64,000 nucleotides of DNA from Thiobaca trueperi. GTDB lineage: Bacteria > Pseudomonadota > Gammaproteobacteria > Chromatiales > Chromatiaceae. The notes under the pieces were generated by a model. It did no database searches. It saw only the letters and a list, made by a program, of their open reading frames with translations, and was not told the origin of the DNA. The translations under genes and the position numbers were made by a program. The stretch lies in NCBI RefSeq assembly GCF_004342175.1, contig NZ_SMAO01000004.1:186001-250000 (forward strand), read 5' to 3'. This document shows, in pieces, positions 8,801-15,541 of the stretch (within the stretch, counting starts at the first letter, position 1; every line of letters begins with the position of its first letter).

Positions 8801-8978
8801 TGATTCAGGCGCCGGCTTTCCTTTTTATGAAATTGTCAAGGATGAATATCGGCCTCAGGTTGATTTCGTTGAATTTTGCAGGAAACGCATGGCATATATA
8901 GAAAAACTGGATGAGATTGATCGATCTTTCGAGTTTAGAGTTTCGGGCTTGATTTCCTGTGTGAGAAGCTGGTTGTGA
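5820..8978 (+). CDS. CLD-TPR-GT41 (O-GlcNAc transferase type)-GT-B fusion glycosyltransferase
   Basis: 1052 residues from the ATG at 5820, chosen because its N-terminus then aligns from the first Met with the transporter's CLD; the frame is open further upstream but resembles nothing. Residues 1-132 form a degenerate C39-like domain with the same Cys12 context (CLAAIAQHHG) as the transporter (CLTAIAQHHG). Residues about 135-310 are TPRs. Residues about 312-760 are a GT41 domain with LREHPVGHLM (His401 and His405), APVQVGYLGYPGTLGTDYMD, SHDYKITP (Lys near 570, equivalent to the UDP-binding Lys of human OGT) and HPYNAHTTAADALMAG. Residues about 760-1052 form a second GT-B-like module (SERSGGSLALWRLIEAL, TRSWPETRDEY, SYDVLTAVLMESVLLGAIP). 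The 3' third is markedly AT-richer. Expected role: cytoplasmic transfer of sugar to Ser/Thr of the neighbouring repeat protein, recruited through the CLD. Substrate and sugar are inferred. Confidence 0.85.
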   Translation: MPDLRIQSILRCLAAIAQHHGLSADPAQLIKAHDLGAQEPDTARLQTLATDIGLDASPGTLSWKNLLTQQKRFPLLARLTDGTGLIVVGARHGAVGKVAVLDPADKQPKVRWLGRQPFCRRWRGDVMFLQPQAAPSPHDILIQGIEFQHQGRTDEAARLFQAVLAAHPNHPAALYSLAVIAMDRADPEEALRLTETGVLAAPDFAPIWFAHATALRALGRQEEALANYDRALEIQPDYLEALTNSGVLLRELLRHGEALERFNRILTIDPNSTTALANCAILLTEFKQSEEAIKLFERLLALNPDFDYGLGLLCYERLHICDWTDYESQAARIIEGLRAGRRVCKTLALMAICDSAEDHFRAARIFAESYCPRQPIALWQGEQYKHDRIRIAYVSADLREHPVGHLMAGVFEHHDKSRFETIAISVGIDDQSRLRERMVKAFDHFIDARLMGSRQIAEKMREMEVDIAIDLSGYTADSRIHVFAYRPAPVQVGYLGYPGTLGTDYMDYIIADRHVIPEEHQPFYSERVLYLPESYLPTDDSIRISERTPTRAECGLPETGFVFCSFSHDYKITPSIFSVWMRLLNQVPGSVLWLMSRNELSQRNLRSEAGRHGVDPARLIFASRVPRIEDHLARYRQADLFLDTHPYNAHTTAADALMAGLPVVTYMGNAFPSRVAGSLLYSVGLGNLVGQSLEQYESLALELANNPEELLRIKVHLKESREAGRFFDSGKFCSNLEFLFLSLLFREAENFKSVPFFKSDAHLNFVVMTPPYSERSGGSLALWRLIEALKNKGQAVKVCLFCSYSDQTMTISPDGKSWYCCHERSLPDYYSSGKDKPVFIVPEVFCSRWLAGMKVVRYYLNRLGVLGIFPRVNDDEFKLSFSPLFVGESDFFLPQYNGKINLEYARNLKMEPRKLNLTYIGKGGLYVDDPKVFRDSVLMTRSWPETRDEYIHLLENTNFVFSYDVLTAVLMESVLLGAIPVILCFKPFSREEMLDSGAGFPFYEIVKDEYRPQVDFVEFCRKRMAYIEKLDEIDRSFEFRVSGLISCVRSWL

Positions 8979-9084
8979 CATGGTGAAAATTTACGGCGAT
9001 TCAAGGCAGTCAGTCCCTTGTTGGTCTGAAATTTTACCCTCTTGCTCTGCGGATTGATTTCTGGACAACGGGACTGCTCTACTG

Positions 9085-10293
9085 ATGCGGGCTTACATAG
9101 AAGAATCCAGCACGCCGATTTATCAGCGTATCGCTCATTCTCTGGGGCGTTATTTGGCGAGTTCCGGAATGGATGTTTTTACCGTTAAGCCAAAAGGATT
9201 TAACGCATCATCTTTTCAGGATTTTTTATCTGTTCAAGATGGCTCTTCGTTATATGTGTCAAACGGCGGGGCAAGCAATATCATTCAATCCAGAATTCCC
9301 GATAGAAAAGAATATTTTTTCGAGGTATTTCCGGGGAAATTGATTTTTCTCCACCAGGATAAAATTCTTAGTGGATTAAATTTTGTCGAAAACATATTGA
9401 AAATAATCGCTTGGAAAAATATCGCTTCCCGCTCATTTCATCTTTGCATCGAACCTAATGACTTGGTGGATTTAAAATCCGTTGGCATTTTTAACGCCGC
9501 GATTGTGCCACATGCGACGGAAATCGAGCCATCCGATCCATGCGAAAATTTCTTTGACTACAATGTTTCCTTTGTTGGTCATGTTGTTCCCAGTTCTTAT
9601 CGCTCTTTATTCGACGAAAAAAGGATTCAGGATTTTATAGATAGGGCCCTTGAAATAAAGTGCGGTGATTTTGCTGCTTCTTTGCACGATCATGTGGGTT
9701 ATTTTTCGAAATCTGCCGCTGAGATTTTGGGCGATAAAGAAGATCGGGAAATTATTCGAATCGCTTATTCGCAGTGGTTGCGCACGCAATTGAAAAACCA
9801 AAGTTTACAGTTCCGGGGATGGTTGCTTGAGCATGCGGATATTGGACGGTTGACTATTTTTGGAGGAGATCCTGCTTATCTTCATGGTGTTGATAGAGAT
9901 ATTAAAATTGATCGTCCTGGGATTTTTTATTCCCCGGCGACTCATGACTTGCAAAAAACAAAAGAAATTTTTCGTCAAAGCAGAATTAACATCAACATAA
10001 CGTCCCTGCAATTTGATCATGCGGTTGTTAATCGCTTCCACGATGTCACGATGTCCGGCGGGCTTTGCTTGACTGAACCGCTTCCAGGGCTGTCTGAGCT
10101 CACATCTGCTTATGATGATATTTCGTTTCGGACGATTTCCGACCTTGAAGACCGCGTGAAGTATTTTTCACGCCCCGAAAATTTACGTCAGCGAACGGCG
10201 TTGATTAAGATGCTCCAGAAGGATATTAATCAAAACTCAGGATACCCAATGATTTTAAAGTTCATTCTTTCCGCCATCAAAAGCCTTGGCTGA
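9085..10293 (+). CDS. CgeB-like GT-B glycosyltransferase
   Basis: 402 residues. The C-terminal half shows the CgeB/GT1-like pattern: RININITSLQFDHAVVNRFHD, then MSGGLCLTEPLPGLSEL and a late segment ending in DLEDRVKYFSRPENLRQR. A PHATEIEP turn and FVGHVV, typical of the linker before the donor-binding domain, precede it. No signal peptide or membrane segment is visible, so it should act in the cytoplasm. The ATG at 9085 has a poor ribosome site, and a TGA at 9055 blocks extension upstream. The gene is AT-rich like the end of the preceding gene and is followed after 8 bp by the FkbM gene, so these form one unit. It probably extends or diversifies the glycan started by the GT41 fusion; the sugar is unknown. 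Confidence 0.72.
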   Translation: MRAYIEESSTPIYQRIAHSLGRYLASSGMDVFTVKPKGFNASSFQDFLSVQDGSSLYVSNGGASNIIQSRIPDRKEYFFEVFPGKLIFLHQDKILSGLNFVENILKIIAWKNIASRSFHLCIEPNDLVDLKSVGIFNAAIVPHATEIEPSDPCENFFDYNVSFVGHVVPSSYRSLFDEKRIQDFIDRALEIKCGDFAASLHDHVGYFSKSAAEILGDKEDREIIRIAYSQWLRTQLKNQSLQFRGWLLEHADIGRLTIFGGDPAYLHGVDRDIKIDRPGIFYSPATHDLQKTKEIFRQSRININITSLQFDHAVVNRFHDVTMSGGLCLTEPLPGLSELTSAYDDISFRTISDLEDRVKYFSRPENLRQRTALIKMLQKDINQNSGYPMILKFILSAIKSLG

Positions 10294-10301
10294 GGTTGAA
10301 A

Positions 10302-11105
10302 ATGGATCATCAAAAGCAAAAGTTGGTTCGCGCATTTGAAAGCCATCTTTCAGGTGATATTGAATCCGCTTATGATATTTATAAAGATGTGATGGTCGCG
10401 GATCCGGGTGGTATTTTTGCGCCCGTCCTGATCAATTTAATTCAAATGCAGTCTGTTCACTTGCGCTCGTCGAAGCTTGCCGCTCTTTTAAATCTTAAAA
10501 GGAACGGCTTTATGCCTGCAACGGTGATCGATGTAGGGGCGCAGGTGGGCACGCAACCTCTTTACGAAGCATTTCCCGAAGCTCATCACGTTATGCTGGA
10601 GCCTGTTCAGGAAAATGAATCGGTTCTTCAGGGTATCTGTCAGTCATTAAAAAGCGCAGAGTGCATGATGGTTGCCGTGACCAGCCGATCAGGAATGGTT
10701 TCGCTCAGCGTTACTGACAGTCTGCAGTATTCATCAATTGCTGAGCAGATTGGCGATCCGCTCAACAATCGTCTGGTTCAGGCTGTTTCGCTTAATGATT
10801 TATGCAATAGCGGGGGCTACAGCGGGCCATTCTTGATCAAGATTGATGTCGATGGCGTGGAAATTGAGGTTCTCAAAGGGGCATCGACGCTGATTAACCC
10901 GGAAAGCATATTTGTTGTTGAGGCGGCAATGCTGGTCGATCAACCTCGCTTTCCTAAAATTATCGACTTTTTTCGGCCTTATGGTTTTGTATTACATGAT
11001 ATTGTGGATCATCTTTACCGTCCATCAGACAGTGTGCTGTGGCAGGTTGATGTGGTTATGGTTCATGAAGATCATCCAGTCCGTCAAAAACATTATTATG
11101 TTTGA
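10302..11105 (+). CDS. FkbM-family SAM-dependent methyltransferase
   Basis: 267 residues from ATG 10302, which has TGAGG 7 nt upstream overlapping the stop of the preceding gene. Residues about 75-230 carry the FkbM (Methyltransf_21) pattern: ATVIDVGAQVGTQPLYEAFP (SAM-binding loop), MLEPVQEN, a middle VAVTSRSGMVSL strand, SLNDLC and FLIKIDVDGVEIEVLKGA. The first 60 residues are helical and resemble a short TPR-like lead. FkbM enzymes commonly O-methylate sugars, and here the gene ends a glycosyltransferase operon. I infer that it caps or decorates the glycan built by the two upstream genes. Confidence 0.83.
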   Translation: MDHQKQKLVRAFESHLSGDIESAYDIYKDVMVADPGGIFAPVLINLIQMQSVHLRSSKLAALLNLKRNGFMPATVIDVGAQVGTQPLYEAFPEAHHVMLEPVQENESVLQGICQSLKSAECMMVAVTSRSGMVSLSVTDSLQYSSIAEQIGDPLNNRLVQAVSLNDLCNSGGYSGPFLIKIDVDGVEIEVLKGASTLINPESIFVVEAAMLVDQPRFPKIIDFFRPYGFVLHDIVDHLYRPSDSVLWQVDVVMVHEDHPVRQKHYYV

Positions 11106-11164
11106 GACGGCATGTTGATAAAGCTCCGTTTGCGCCTTTGGATCCCAATTGCAGACTTTCAGCT

Positions 11165-11959
11165 TCAACCCCCCGATGCTGCAACCAATCGCTCGCCAAC
11201 CCGAATCATCGCCAGGGTGATGTTGTCATTGCCGCCGCGCTCATTCGCCATGCGGATGAGCGCATCGGCGGCTGAGTCGAGCGAATTGCCGGCAACGGCC
11301 ATCAGCACCTGACGCAGCCAGTCGTCGGGGATCATGCCGGTGAGTCCGTCGGTGCAGAAGAGATAGAGATCGCCGCTCGCCAGCTCGGTCACGTCCGAGG
11401 CGATGCCGACGGCGGGAGATGAACCGAGCGCGCGGGTCAGGATGTTTTCGCCGATGCCATAGCGTTTGGCGTCTTCGCGCGAGGCGAAAAAGCCCTGATC
11501 AATGACTTCCTGGATGAATGAGTGATCGCGCGAAAGCTGCTCGAACAACCCTTCGCGCAGGCGATAGATGCGCGAATCGCCGACATGGGCAAACGCCATC
11601 CAATCCCAGCCGATTGAACCCACAACGACCGTGGTGCCCATCCCGGTGCAACCGGTTCTTTCCTTGCTCTGACGCCAGATGCCGATATTGGCTTCTTCAA
11701 CCGCTGCCTCGACGAACAGACGCGCTTTTTCCGGATCGCGGCGGGGAAGGGTGCGGCGCTGATAGCGTTCGGCGATGGTGTCGGCGGCCAGTCGGCTGGC
11801 GACATCACCAGCACTGGCGCCGCCCACACCGTCGGCGACCACCACCAGACCGCACTCAGGATGCACCGCAACCGCGTCTTCATTGCGCTTGCGCACGCGA
11901 CCCTGATCGGTACGCCAGGCAAATTCCAACTCAAAGGCGGAGAGCGGATGAGCGGTCAT
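11165..11959 (-). CDS. PP2C-type Ser/Thr protein phosphatase (Stp1/PrpC family)
   Basis: 264 residues from the ATG at 11959, where homology to the family begins. It contains the metal-binding motifs in order: TDQGRVRKRNEDA, VVVADGVGGASAGDVAS, AHVGDSRIYRL, SRDHSFIQE, LYLFCTDGLTGMI and GGNDNITLAMI. These supply the Asp residues for the two-metal centre of bacterial PP2C phosphatases, which reverse Hanks-type kinase phosphorylation. No partner kinase or FHA gene is next to it; the neighbour upstream is dsbC. It lacks a TM segment and should be cytosolic. Confidence 0.93.
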   Translation of the reverse strand: MTAHPLSAFELEFAWRTDQGRVRKRNEDAVAVHPECGLVVVADGVGGASAGDVASRLAADTIAERYQRRTLPRRDPEKARLFVEAAVEEANIGIWRQSKERTGCTGMGTTVVVGSIGWDWMAFAHVGDSRIYRLREGLFEQLSRDHSFIQEVIDQGFFASREDAKRYGIGENILTRALGSSPAVGIASDVTELASGDLYLFCTDGLTGMIPDDWLRQVLMAVAGNSLDSAADALIRMANERGGNDNITLAMIRVGERLVAASGG

Positions 11960-12002
11960 GAGTCTCAATGCGTGGTGAAATGAGGAAAAATACTGGTTGC
12001 GC

Positions 12003-12737
12003 TCAATTTTTGGCCGTGCTGTTGAGCTGGGCCGCCAGCCGGCTGGGATCGACATAACCGGGGATGAGATCGCCGGATGCGGTCAGGATGGCCGGCGTGC
12101 CGCGCAGCCCGAGTTCAGCGGCGATGGCCATGTGGGCATCGACCGGGTTGGCGCAGGTTTTGGATTCGATCGGTTTGCCGGCCTTGGCGTCGGTCAGGGC
12201 GGCGCGCTGTGCGGTCGCATCGCCCGCACACCAGACCGAAACGGCCTCGTCATAAGCCGAGCTGTCTTTACCTGCGCGCGGGAAGAACAGATAGCGGACA
12301 CGGATGCCTGCTTTGTTGTAGTCGGCGATCTGACCGTGGAGCTTGCGGCAATAGCCGCAGTCGATGTCAGTGAAGACGGTCACGGTGTATTTGGCGTCCG
12401 CCGGACCGAAGACGAGCATTTGATCCTCACCGATGCCATCGATCAGGGCCTTGCGTGCGGCGGCCAGACGCGGTTCGGTGAGATCCTCGCGGGTCTTGAG
12501 ATCGACGATCCGCTCGCCGACGAAATAGCGACCGTCGCCCGTCACATACATGATCTGGGTGCCGGCCATGACCTCGTAGATGCCCTTGATCGGCGAGGGC
12601 TGGATCTGGCTGATCTTGATGTCGGGGATGACGCTTTCGAGCGCGGCGCGAATCGTTTCCTCTGGCTTGGCAGCCAGGGCCGCACCAGCGAGTGTGATGG
12701 ATGCAGCAACCAGGGCAAAGGCGCGAATCATTTTCAT
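12003..12737 (-). CDS. dsbC: Thiol:disulfide interchange protein DsbC/DsbG family
   Basis: 244 residues from ATG 12737. The N-terminus MKMIRAFALVAASITLAGAALA is a Sec signal peptide. A short N-terminal dimerisation region (about 25-80) and linker are followed by a thioredoxin-fold domain with the active site DIDCGYCRKLHGQ (CGYC). A second Cys pair (WCAGDA ... SKTCANP) and a cis-Pro segment RGTPAI are also present, as in DsbC. It should isomerise wrong disulfides in the periplasm with DsbD. It lies in a xerD-yajQ-dsbC order on one strand; xerD-dsbC linkage is common in gammaproteobacteria. Confidence 0.92.
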   Translation of the reverse strand: MKMIRAFALVAASITLAGAALAAKPEETIRAALESVIPDIKISQIQPSPIKGIYEVMAGTQIMYVTGDGRYFVGERIVDLKTREDLTEPRLAAARKALIDGIGEDQMLVFGPADAKYTVTVFTDIDCGYCRKLHGQIADYNKAGIRVRYLFFPRAGKDSSAYDEAVSVWCAGDATAQRAALTDAKAGKPIESKTCANPVDAHMAIAAELGLRGTPAILTASGDLIPGYVDPSRLAAQLNSTAKN

Positions 12738-12750
12738 GCGGATGGAATCT

Positions 12751-13233
12751 CTAGTCTCTGAAGTTGGTGAACTGTAACGGCAAGCCCCAGTCCTCGCCAC
12801 GCAAATGCGCGATGGCCTCTTGGAGGTCGTCACGCTTTTTGCCGGTGACGCGCACCTGATCGCCCTGGATCTGGGACTGGACCTTGAGCTTGCTGGCCTT
12901 GATGAATTTGACCATGCGTTTGGCGGTCTCGGTATCGACGCCCTGCTTGAGTTTGATCTCCTGACGGGCGGCGTTGAGGGTGGAGACCGGATCGGCAGGG
13001 TCCAGGCAGGCGAGATCGACCTGACGTTTGACCAGTTTCTGACGCAGGATGTCCATCATCTGCTGCAGATGGAATTCCTGTTCGCCAACCATCAGAATCT
13101 TGTCGTCGCTCAGTTCAAAGCTGGCATCGACGCCCTTGAAATCGAAGCGGGTGCCGATCTCGCGACTGGCCTGATCGACCGCATTGCGCACTTCCTGGAG
13201 ATCGATTTCGGAGACAACGTCGAACGATGGCAT
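12751..13233 (-). CDS. yajQ: YajQ-family cyclic-di-GMP-binding protein
   Basis: 160 residues, full length for YajQ. It begins MPSFDVVSEIDLQEVRNAVD and contains RFDFKGVDASFEL and the conserved QIQGDQVRVTGKKRDDLQE near the C-terminus, ending in PLQFTNFRD. YajQ proteins bind c-di-GMP and in Xanthomonas act with a transcription factor; in other bacteria they bind nucleic acid. It sits between xerD and dsbC. Confidence 0.95.
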   Translation of the reverse strand: MPSFDVVSEIDLQEVRNAVDQASREIGTRFDFKGVDASFELSDDKILMVGEQEFHLQQMMDILRQKLVKRQVDLACLDPADPVSTLNAARQEIKLKQGVDTETAKRMVKFIKASKLKVQSQIQGDQVRVTGKKRDDLQEAIAHLRGEDWGLPLQFTNFRD

Positions 13234-13310
13234 GGCTGAGAATCTCGCTTCATTCCGGGAAAGACGCTAAATATACATGCTTGCACTCGAATTTTCGCCC
13301 ATTCCGCACA

Positions 13311-14210
13311 TCATCCGCGCGGATGATGCCGTGCATGCAGTTGCTTGAGGCGCTCGCGCGCCACATGGGTGTAAATCTGCGTGGTCGACAGACTGCTGTG
13401 ACCAAGCAGCATCTGCACCACCCGCAGATCGGCGCCATGATTGAGCAGGTGCGTCGCAAAGGCATGGCGTAATGTATGGGGCGACAGTGGTTTCATCACC
13501 CCGGCCTCGATGGCGTAACGCTTGATGAGGAGCCAGAACGCCTGGCGGGTCATGCAATCGCTGCGACCGGTCGGAAAAAGATAATCGCTGACGCGCCCGC
13601 CGAGCAGATCCTGACGCGGTCCCCGGACATAATCGCGCAGCCAGTCGCAGGCGTCCTCGCCCAGTGGCACCAGACGCTCTTTGCCACCCTTGCCGGCGAT
13701 GCGCACCACGCCCTGAGTCAGGCTGACCTGGCTTGGCGTCAGGGTGACCAGCTCGGTCACGCGCAGACCGCTGGCATAGAGCACCTCCAGCATGGTGCGG
13801 TCGCGGTGTCCGCGCGTATCCCCGGTATCCGGCGCGCGCAGCAGCGCCTCGACCTCGGACTCGCTGAGACTCCTGGGCAATGGCCGACCCAGTTTGGGCA
13901 TCGACACCCGCGCGCTCGGATCCTCCTGGATCAGGCGCTGGCGCAGAAAATACTGATAGAGCTGGCGCAGACAGGACAGCAGCCGCGCGGTCGAGCGTGG
14001 ATTGCGTCCCTGCTGGGCGAGCAGGGCCAGATAGTCGAGCAGATCGCACCGCTCGGCGGCGATCAGACCGTGGCCGCGTTCGCGCAGGATCCAGACGGCA
14101 AAGGCGCGCAGATCGGATTGATAGGCCGCGAGCGTATTCTGACTCAGCCCCCGCTCCATCCAGAGCATGTCGGCAAAGCCTTCGATGACCGCCTGGTCGT
14201 CTTGCATCAT
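13311..14210 (-). CDS. xerD: Site-specific tyrosine recombinase XerD
   Basis: 299 residues from ATG 14210 (a second ATG follows directly), just after the ogt stop. It has an N-terminal SAM-like core-binding domain (FADMLWMERGLSQNTLAAYQ) and a C-terminal catalytic domain with Arg in YASGLRVTELVTL, Lys in IAGKGGKERLVPLG, HTLRHAFATHLLNHGADLR (HxxR), a further His in LLGHSSLSTTQIYTHV and Tyr in the same segment. Length and motifs fit XerD, which resolves chromosome dimers at dif with XerC. XerC itself cannot be excluded, but the dsbC linkage favours XerD. Confidence 0.92.
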   Translation of the reverse strand: MMQDDQAVIEGFADMLWMERGLSQNTLAAYQSDLRAFAVWILRERGHGLIAAERCDLLDYLALLAQQGRNPRSTARLLSCLRQLYQYFLRQRLIQEDPSARVSMPKLGRPLPRSLSESEVEALLRAPDTGDTRGHRDRTMLEVLYASGLRVTELVTLTPSQVSLTQGVVRIAGKGGKERLVPLGEDACDWLRDYVRGPRQDLLGGRVSDYLFPTGRSDCMTRQAFWLLIKRYAIEAGVMKPLSPHTLRHAFATHLLNHGADLRVVQMLLGHSSLSTTQIYTHVARERLKQLHARHHPRG

Positions 14211-14220
14211 GGCGAGTGGT

Positions 14221-14718
14221 TCAGTGATGGTCAGGGATCCGGACCCCTTCATGATGCAGCAGCCAGCGTTTGATGGCGAGCCGGGATCCGCTGGTGTCGC
14301 CCGAGAAGCCCCCCAGACCCTGCACCGCCACGACACGGTGACAGGGGACGACAATGGGGCAGGGATTGGCGCGGCAGGCCTGGCCCACCGCACGGGCGGC
14401 GCTGCCAAGGACGCGGGCGACCTCACCATAGGTGCGCGTCTCACCGGACGGGATGGTGCGCAGCACGGCCCAGACACGCTGCTGAAACGCCGTGCCGGAC
14501 AGCGCCAGCGGCAGCTCGAAGCGGGCCGAGCCGTCGCTGAAATAAGCGTGCAGTTGACTGACGATCAGCACGGGCATGACGGACGCCGCATCCGGATCCG
14601 GCTCAGCGGAATCCTGGAGGGCGGACTCCGCCGGATTCAGATCGATCCCGGTCAGGGTCTCTTGGTGCCAGTGGACGCGGATTGAACCGAAGGGGGCGGT
14701 AAGCGAAAGGGCGTGCAT
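14221..14718 (-). CDS. ogt: Methylated-DNA-[protein]-cysteine S-methyltransferase
   Basis: 165 residues from ATG 14718. The active site IVVPCHRVVAVQGLGGFSG contains the PCHRV motif with the acceptor Cys; the helix-turn-helix region GETRTYGEVARVLGSAARAV with its Arg finger precedes it. It removes alkyl groups from O6-methylguanine in a suicide reaction. It lies directly upstream of xerD on the same strand, 10 bp apart, so cotranscription is likely. Confidence 0.95.
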   Translation of the reverse strand: MHALSLTAPFGSIRVHWHQETLTGIDLNPAESALQDSAEPDPDAASVMPVLIVSQLHAYFSDGSARFELPLALSGTAFQQRVWAVLRTIPSGETRTYGEVARVLGSAARAVGQACRANPCPIVVPCHRVVAVQGLGGFSGDTSGSRLAIKRWLLHHEGVRIPDHH

Positions 14719-14781
14719 TGTGGGTGCCTTCAAGCTGTGGGTTTGAGTCTGGGTTACAACCAACCGCCCGGCATCGCTCGT

Positions 14782-15063
14782 CTACCGTTTCATGGCGATC
14801 TGATAGACCGTATTGCGTTCGCGCTTTCCCACCGCGACGACGAGGATGATCAGTTCGGCATCCCGAACTTCATAGACCAGTCGGTAGCCCACCGTTCGCA
14901 GTTTGATTTTATAGCGGTCGGAGCGTCCTGCAAGCTGCGCTGCCGGGACGCGCGGGTTGAGCAGGCGTTCGGCGAGCCTCTTCTTGAATTGGGTTCGCAC
15001 CGAGGTGTCCAGTTTGCTCCATTCCTTCAGCGCCTCTGGATGAAAGGCCAGTTCATAGCTCAT
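14782..15063 (-). CDS. RelE/ParE-superfamily toxin
   Basis: 93 residues from ATG 15063. The RelE pattern is clear: FHPEALKEWSKLD, KRLAERLLNPRVPAAQL, DRYKIKLRTVGYRLVYEV and LIILVVAVGKRERNTVY. Basic residues at the usual catalytic positions (Lys/Arg in YKIKLR, Arg in GYRLVYEV and GKRER) favour a ribosome-dependent mRNase over a gyrase-type ParE. The gene overlaps the antitoxin by 11 bp, the usual arrangement. Confidence 0.9.
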   Translation of the reverse strand: MSYELAFHPEALKEWSKLDTSVRTQFKKRLAERLLNPRVPAAQLAGRSDRYKIKLRTVGYRLVYEVRDAELIILVVAVGKRERNTVYQIAMKR

Positions 15064-15307
15064 CCAATGACACCTTGAGCGGTGCCTGTCCGTCCGCGAG
15101 GCGGGTATCGGCCAGCGCATTCAATTCCAGGTCTTCCAATCGATCCATCAGCGCCTCGTAGGCATGTGCCGGCACGCAGTAGAACGCGGGCTCGTTGCGG
15201 TTGAGGATGACGACCGGGAAGCCCTCGCCAGCCGCCACGGTCCCCATGGGGTTTCGCTTCAATTCGGACACGCTGGCGGTCACTTCCGCCAGGATGAGAT
15301 GGGCCAT
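15053..15307 (-). CDS. Phd/YefM (StbD-like) antitoxin
   Basis: 84 residues. It starts MAHLILAEVTASVSELKRNP, with the N-terminal DNA-binding strand-helix pattern of Phd/YefM antitoxins, followed by VVILNRNEPAFYCVPAHAYEALMDRLED and an acidic C-terminal tail that should neutralise the toxin. It is first in a two-gene operon with the RelE-type toxin and should repress its own promoter. Confidence 0.9.
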   Translation of the reverse strand: MAHLILAEVTASVSELKRNPMGTVAAGEGFPVVILNRNEPAFYCVPAHAYEALMDRLEDLELNALADTRLADGQAPLKVSLDEL

Positions 15308-15430
15308 GGTGATCTCCAGTCGCTAAAGAGCACTCAGAATAACATTCGCAATCGGTCTTTGTGAGGTCGGCAGGCATGGCCGGATTGTTTAATATTGTTC
15401 ATTGGTTTAGTTTTATCCAAACCGGCAAGA

Positions 15431-15459
15431 GGCGCGCGTGAGTGTGGCGCGCGCCTTTT
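15431..15459 (+). terminator. GC-rich hairpin followed by TTTT
   Basis: GGCGCGCG (15431-15438) pairs with CGCGCGCC (15448-15455) and is followed by TTTT on the plus strand. It lies about 80 bp before the GH57 start, with no plus-strand gene just upstream. It could be a leader attenuator or block readthrough; the role is uncertain. Confidence 0.4.
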
Positions 15460-15541
15460 CAGGTTGCGACAGGCGACAGGGAGATGATGCCTCCCGTTGC
15501 CTTGCATCGGCTGCGCGGTGTCAGCGTCTTTGTGAGGATCC

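Noticed and set aside
8980-9057. Short frame MVKIYGDSRQSVPCWSEILP in phase with the CgeB-like gene
   Set aside because: It ends at TGA 9055 and has no homology; the glycosyltransferase has a natural N-terminus at 9085.
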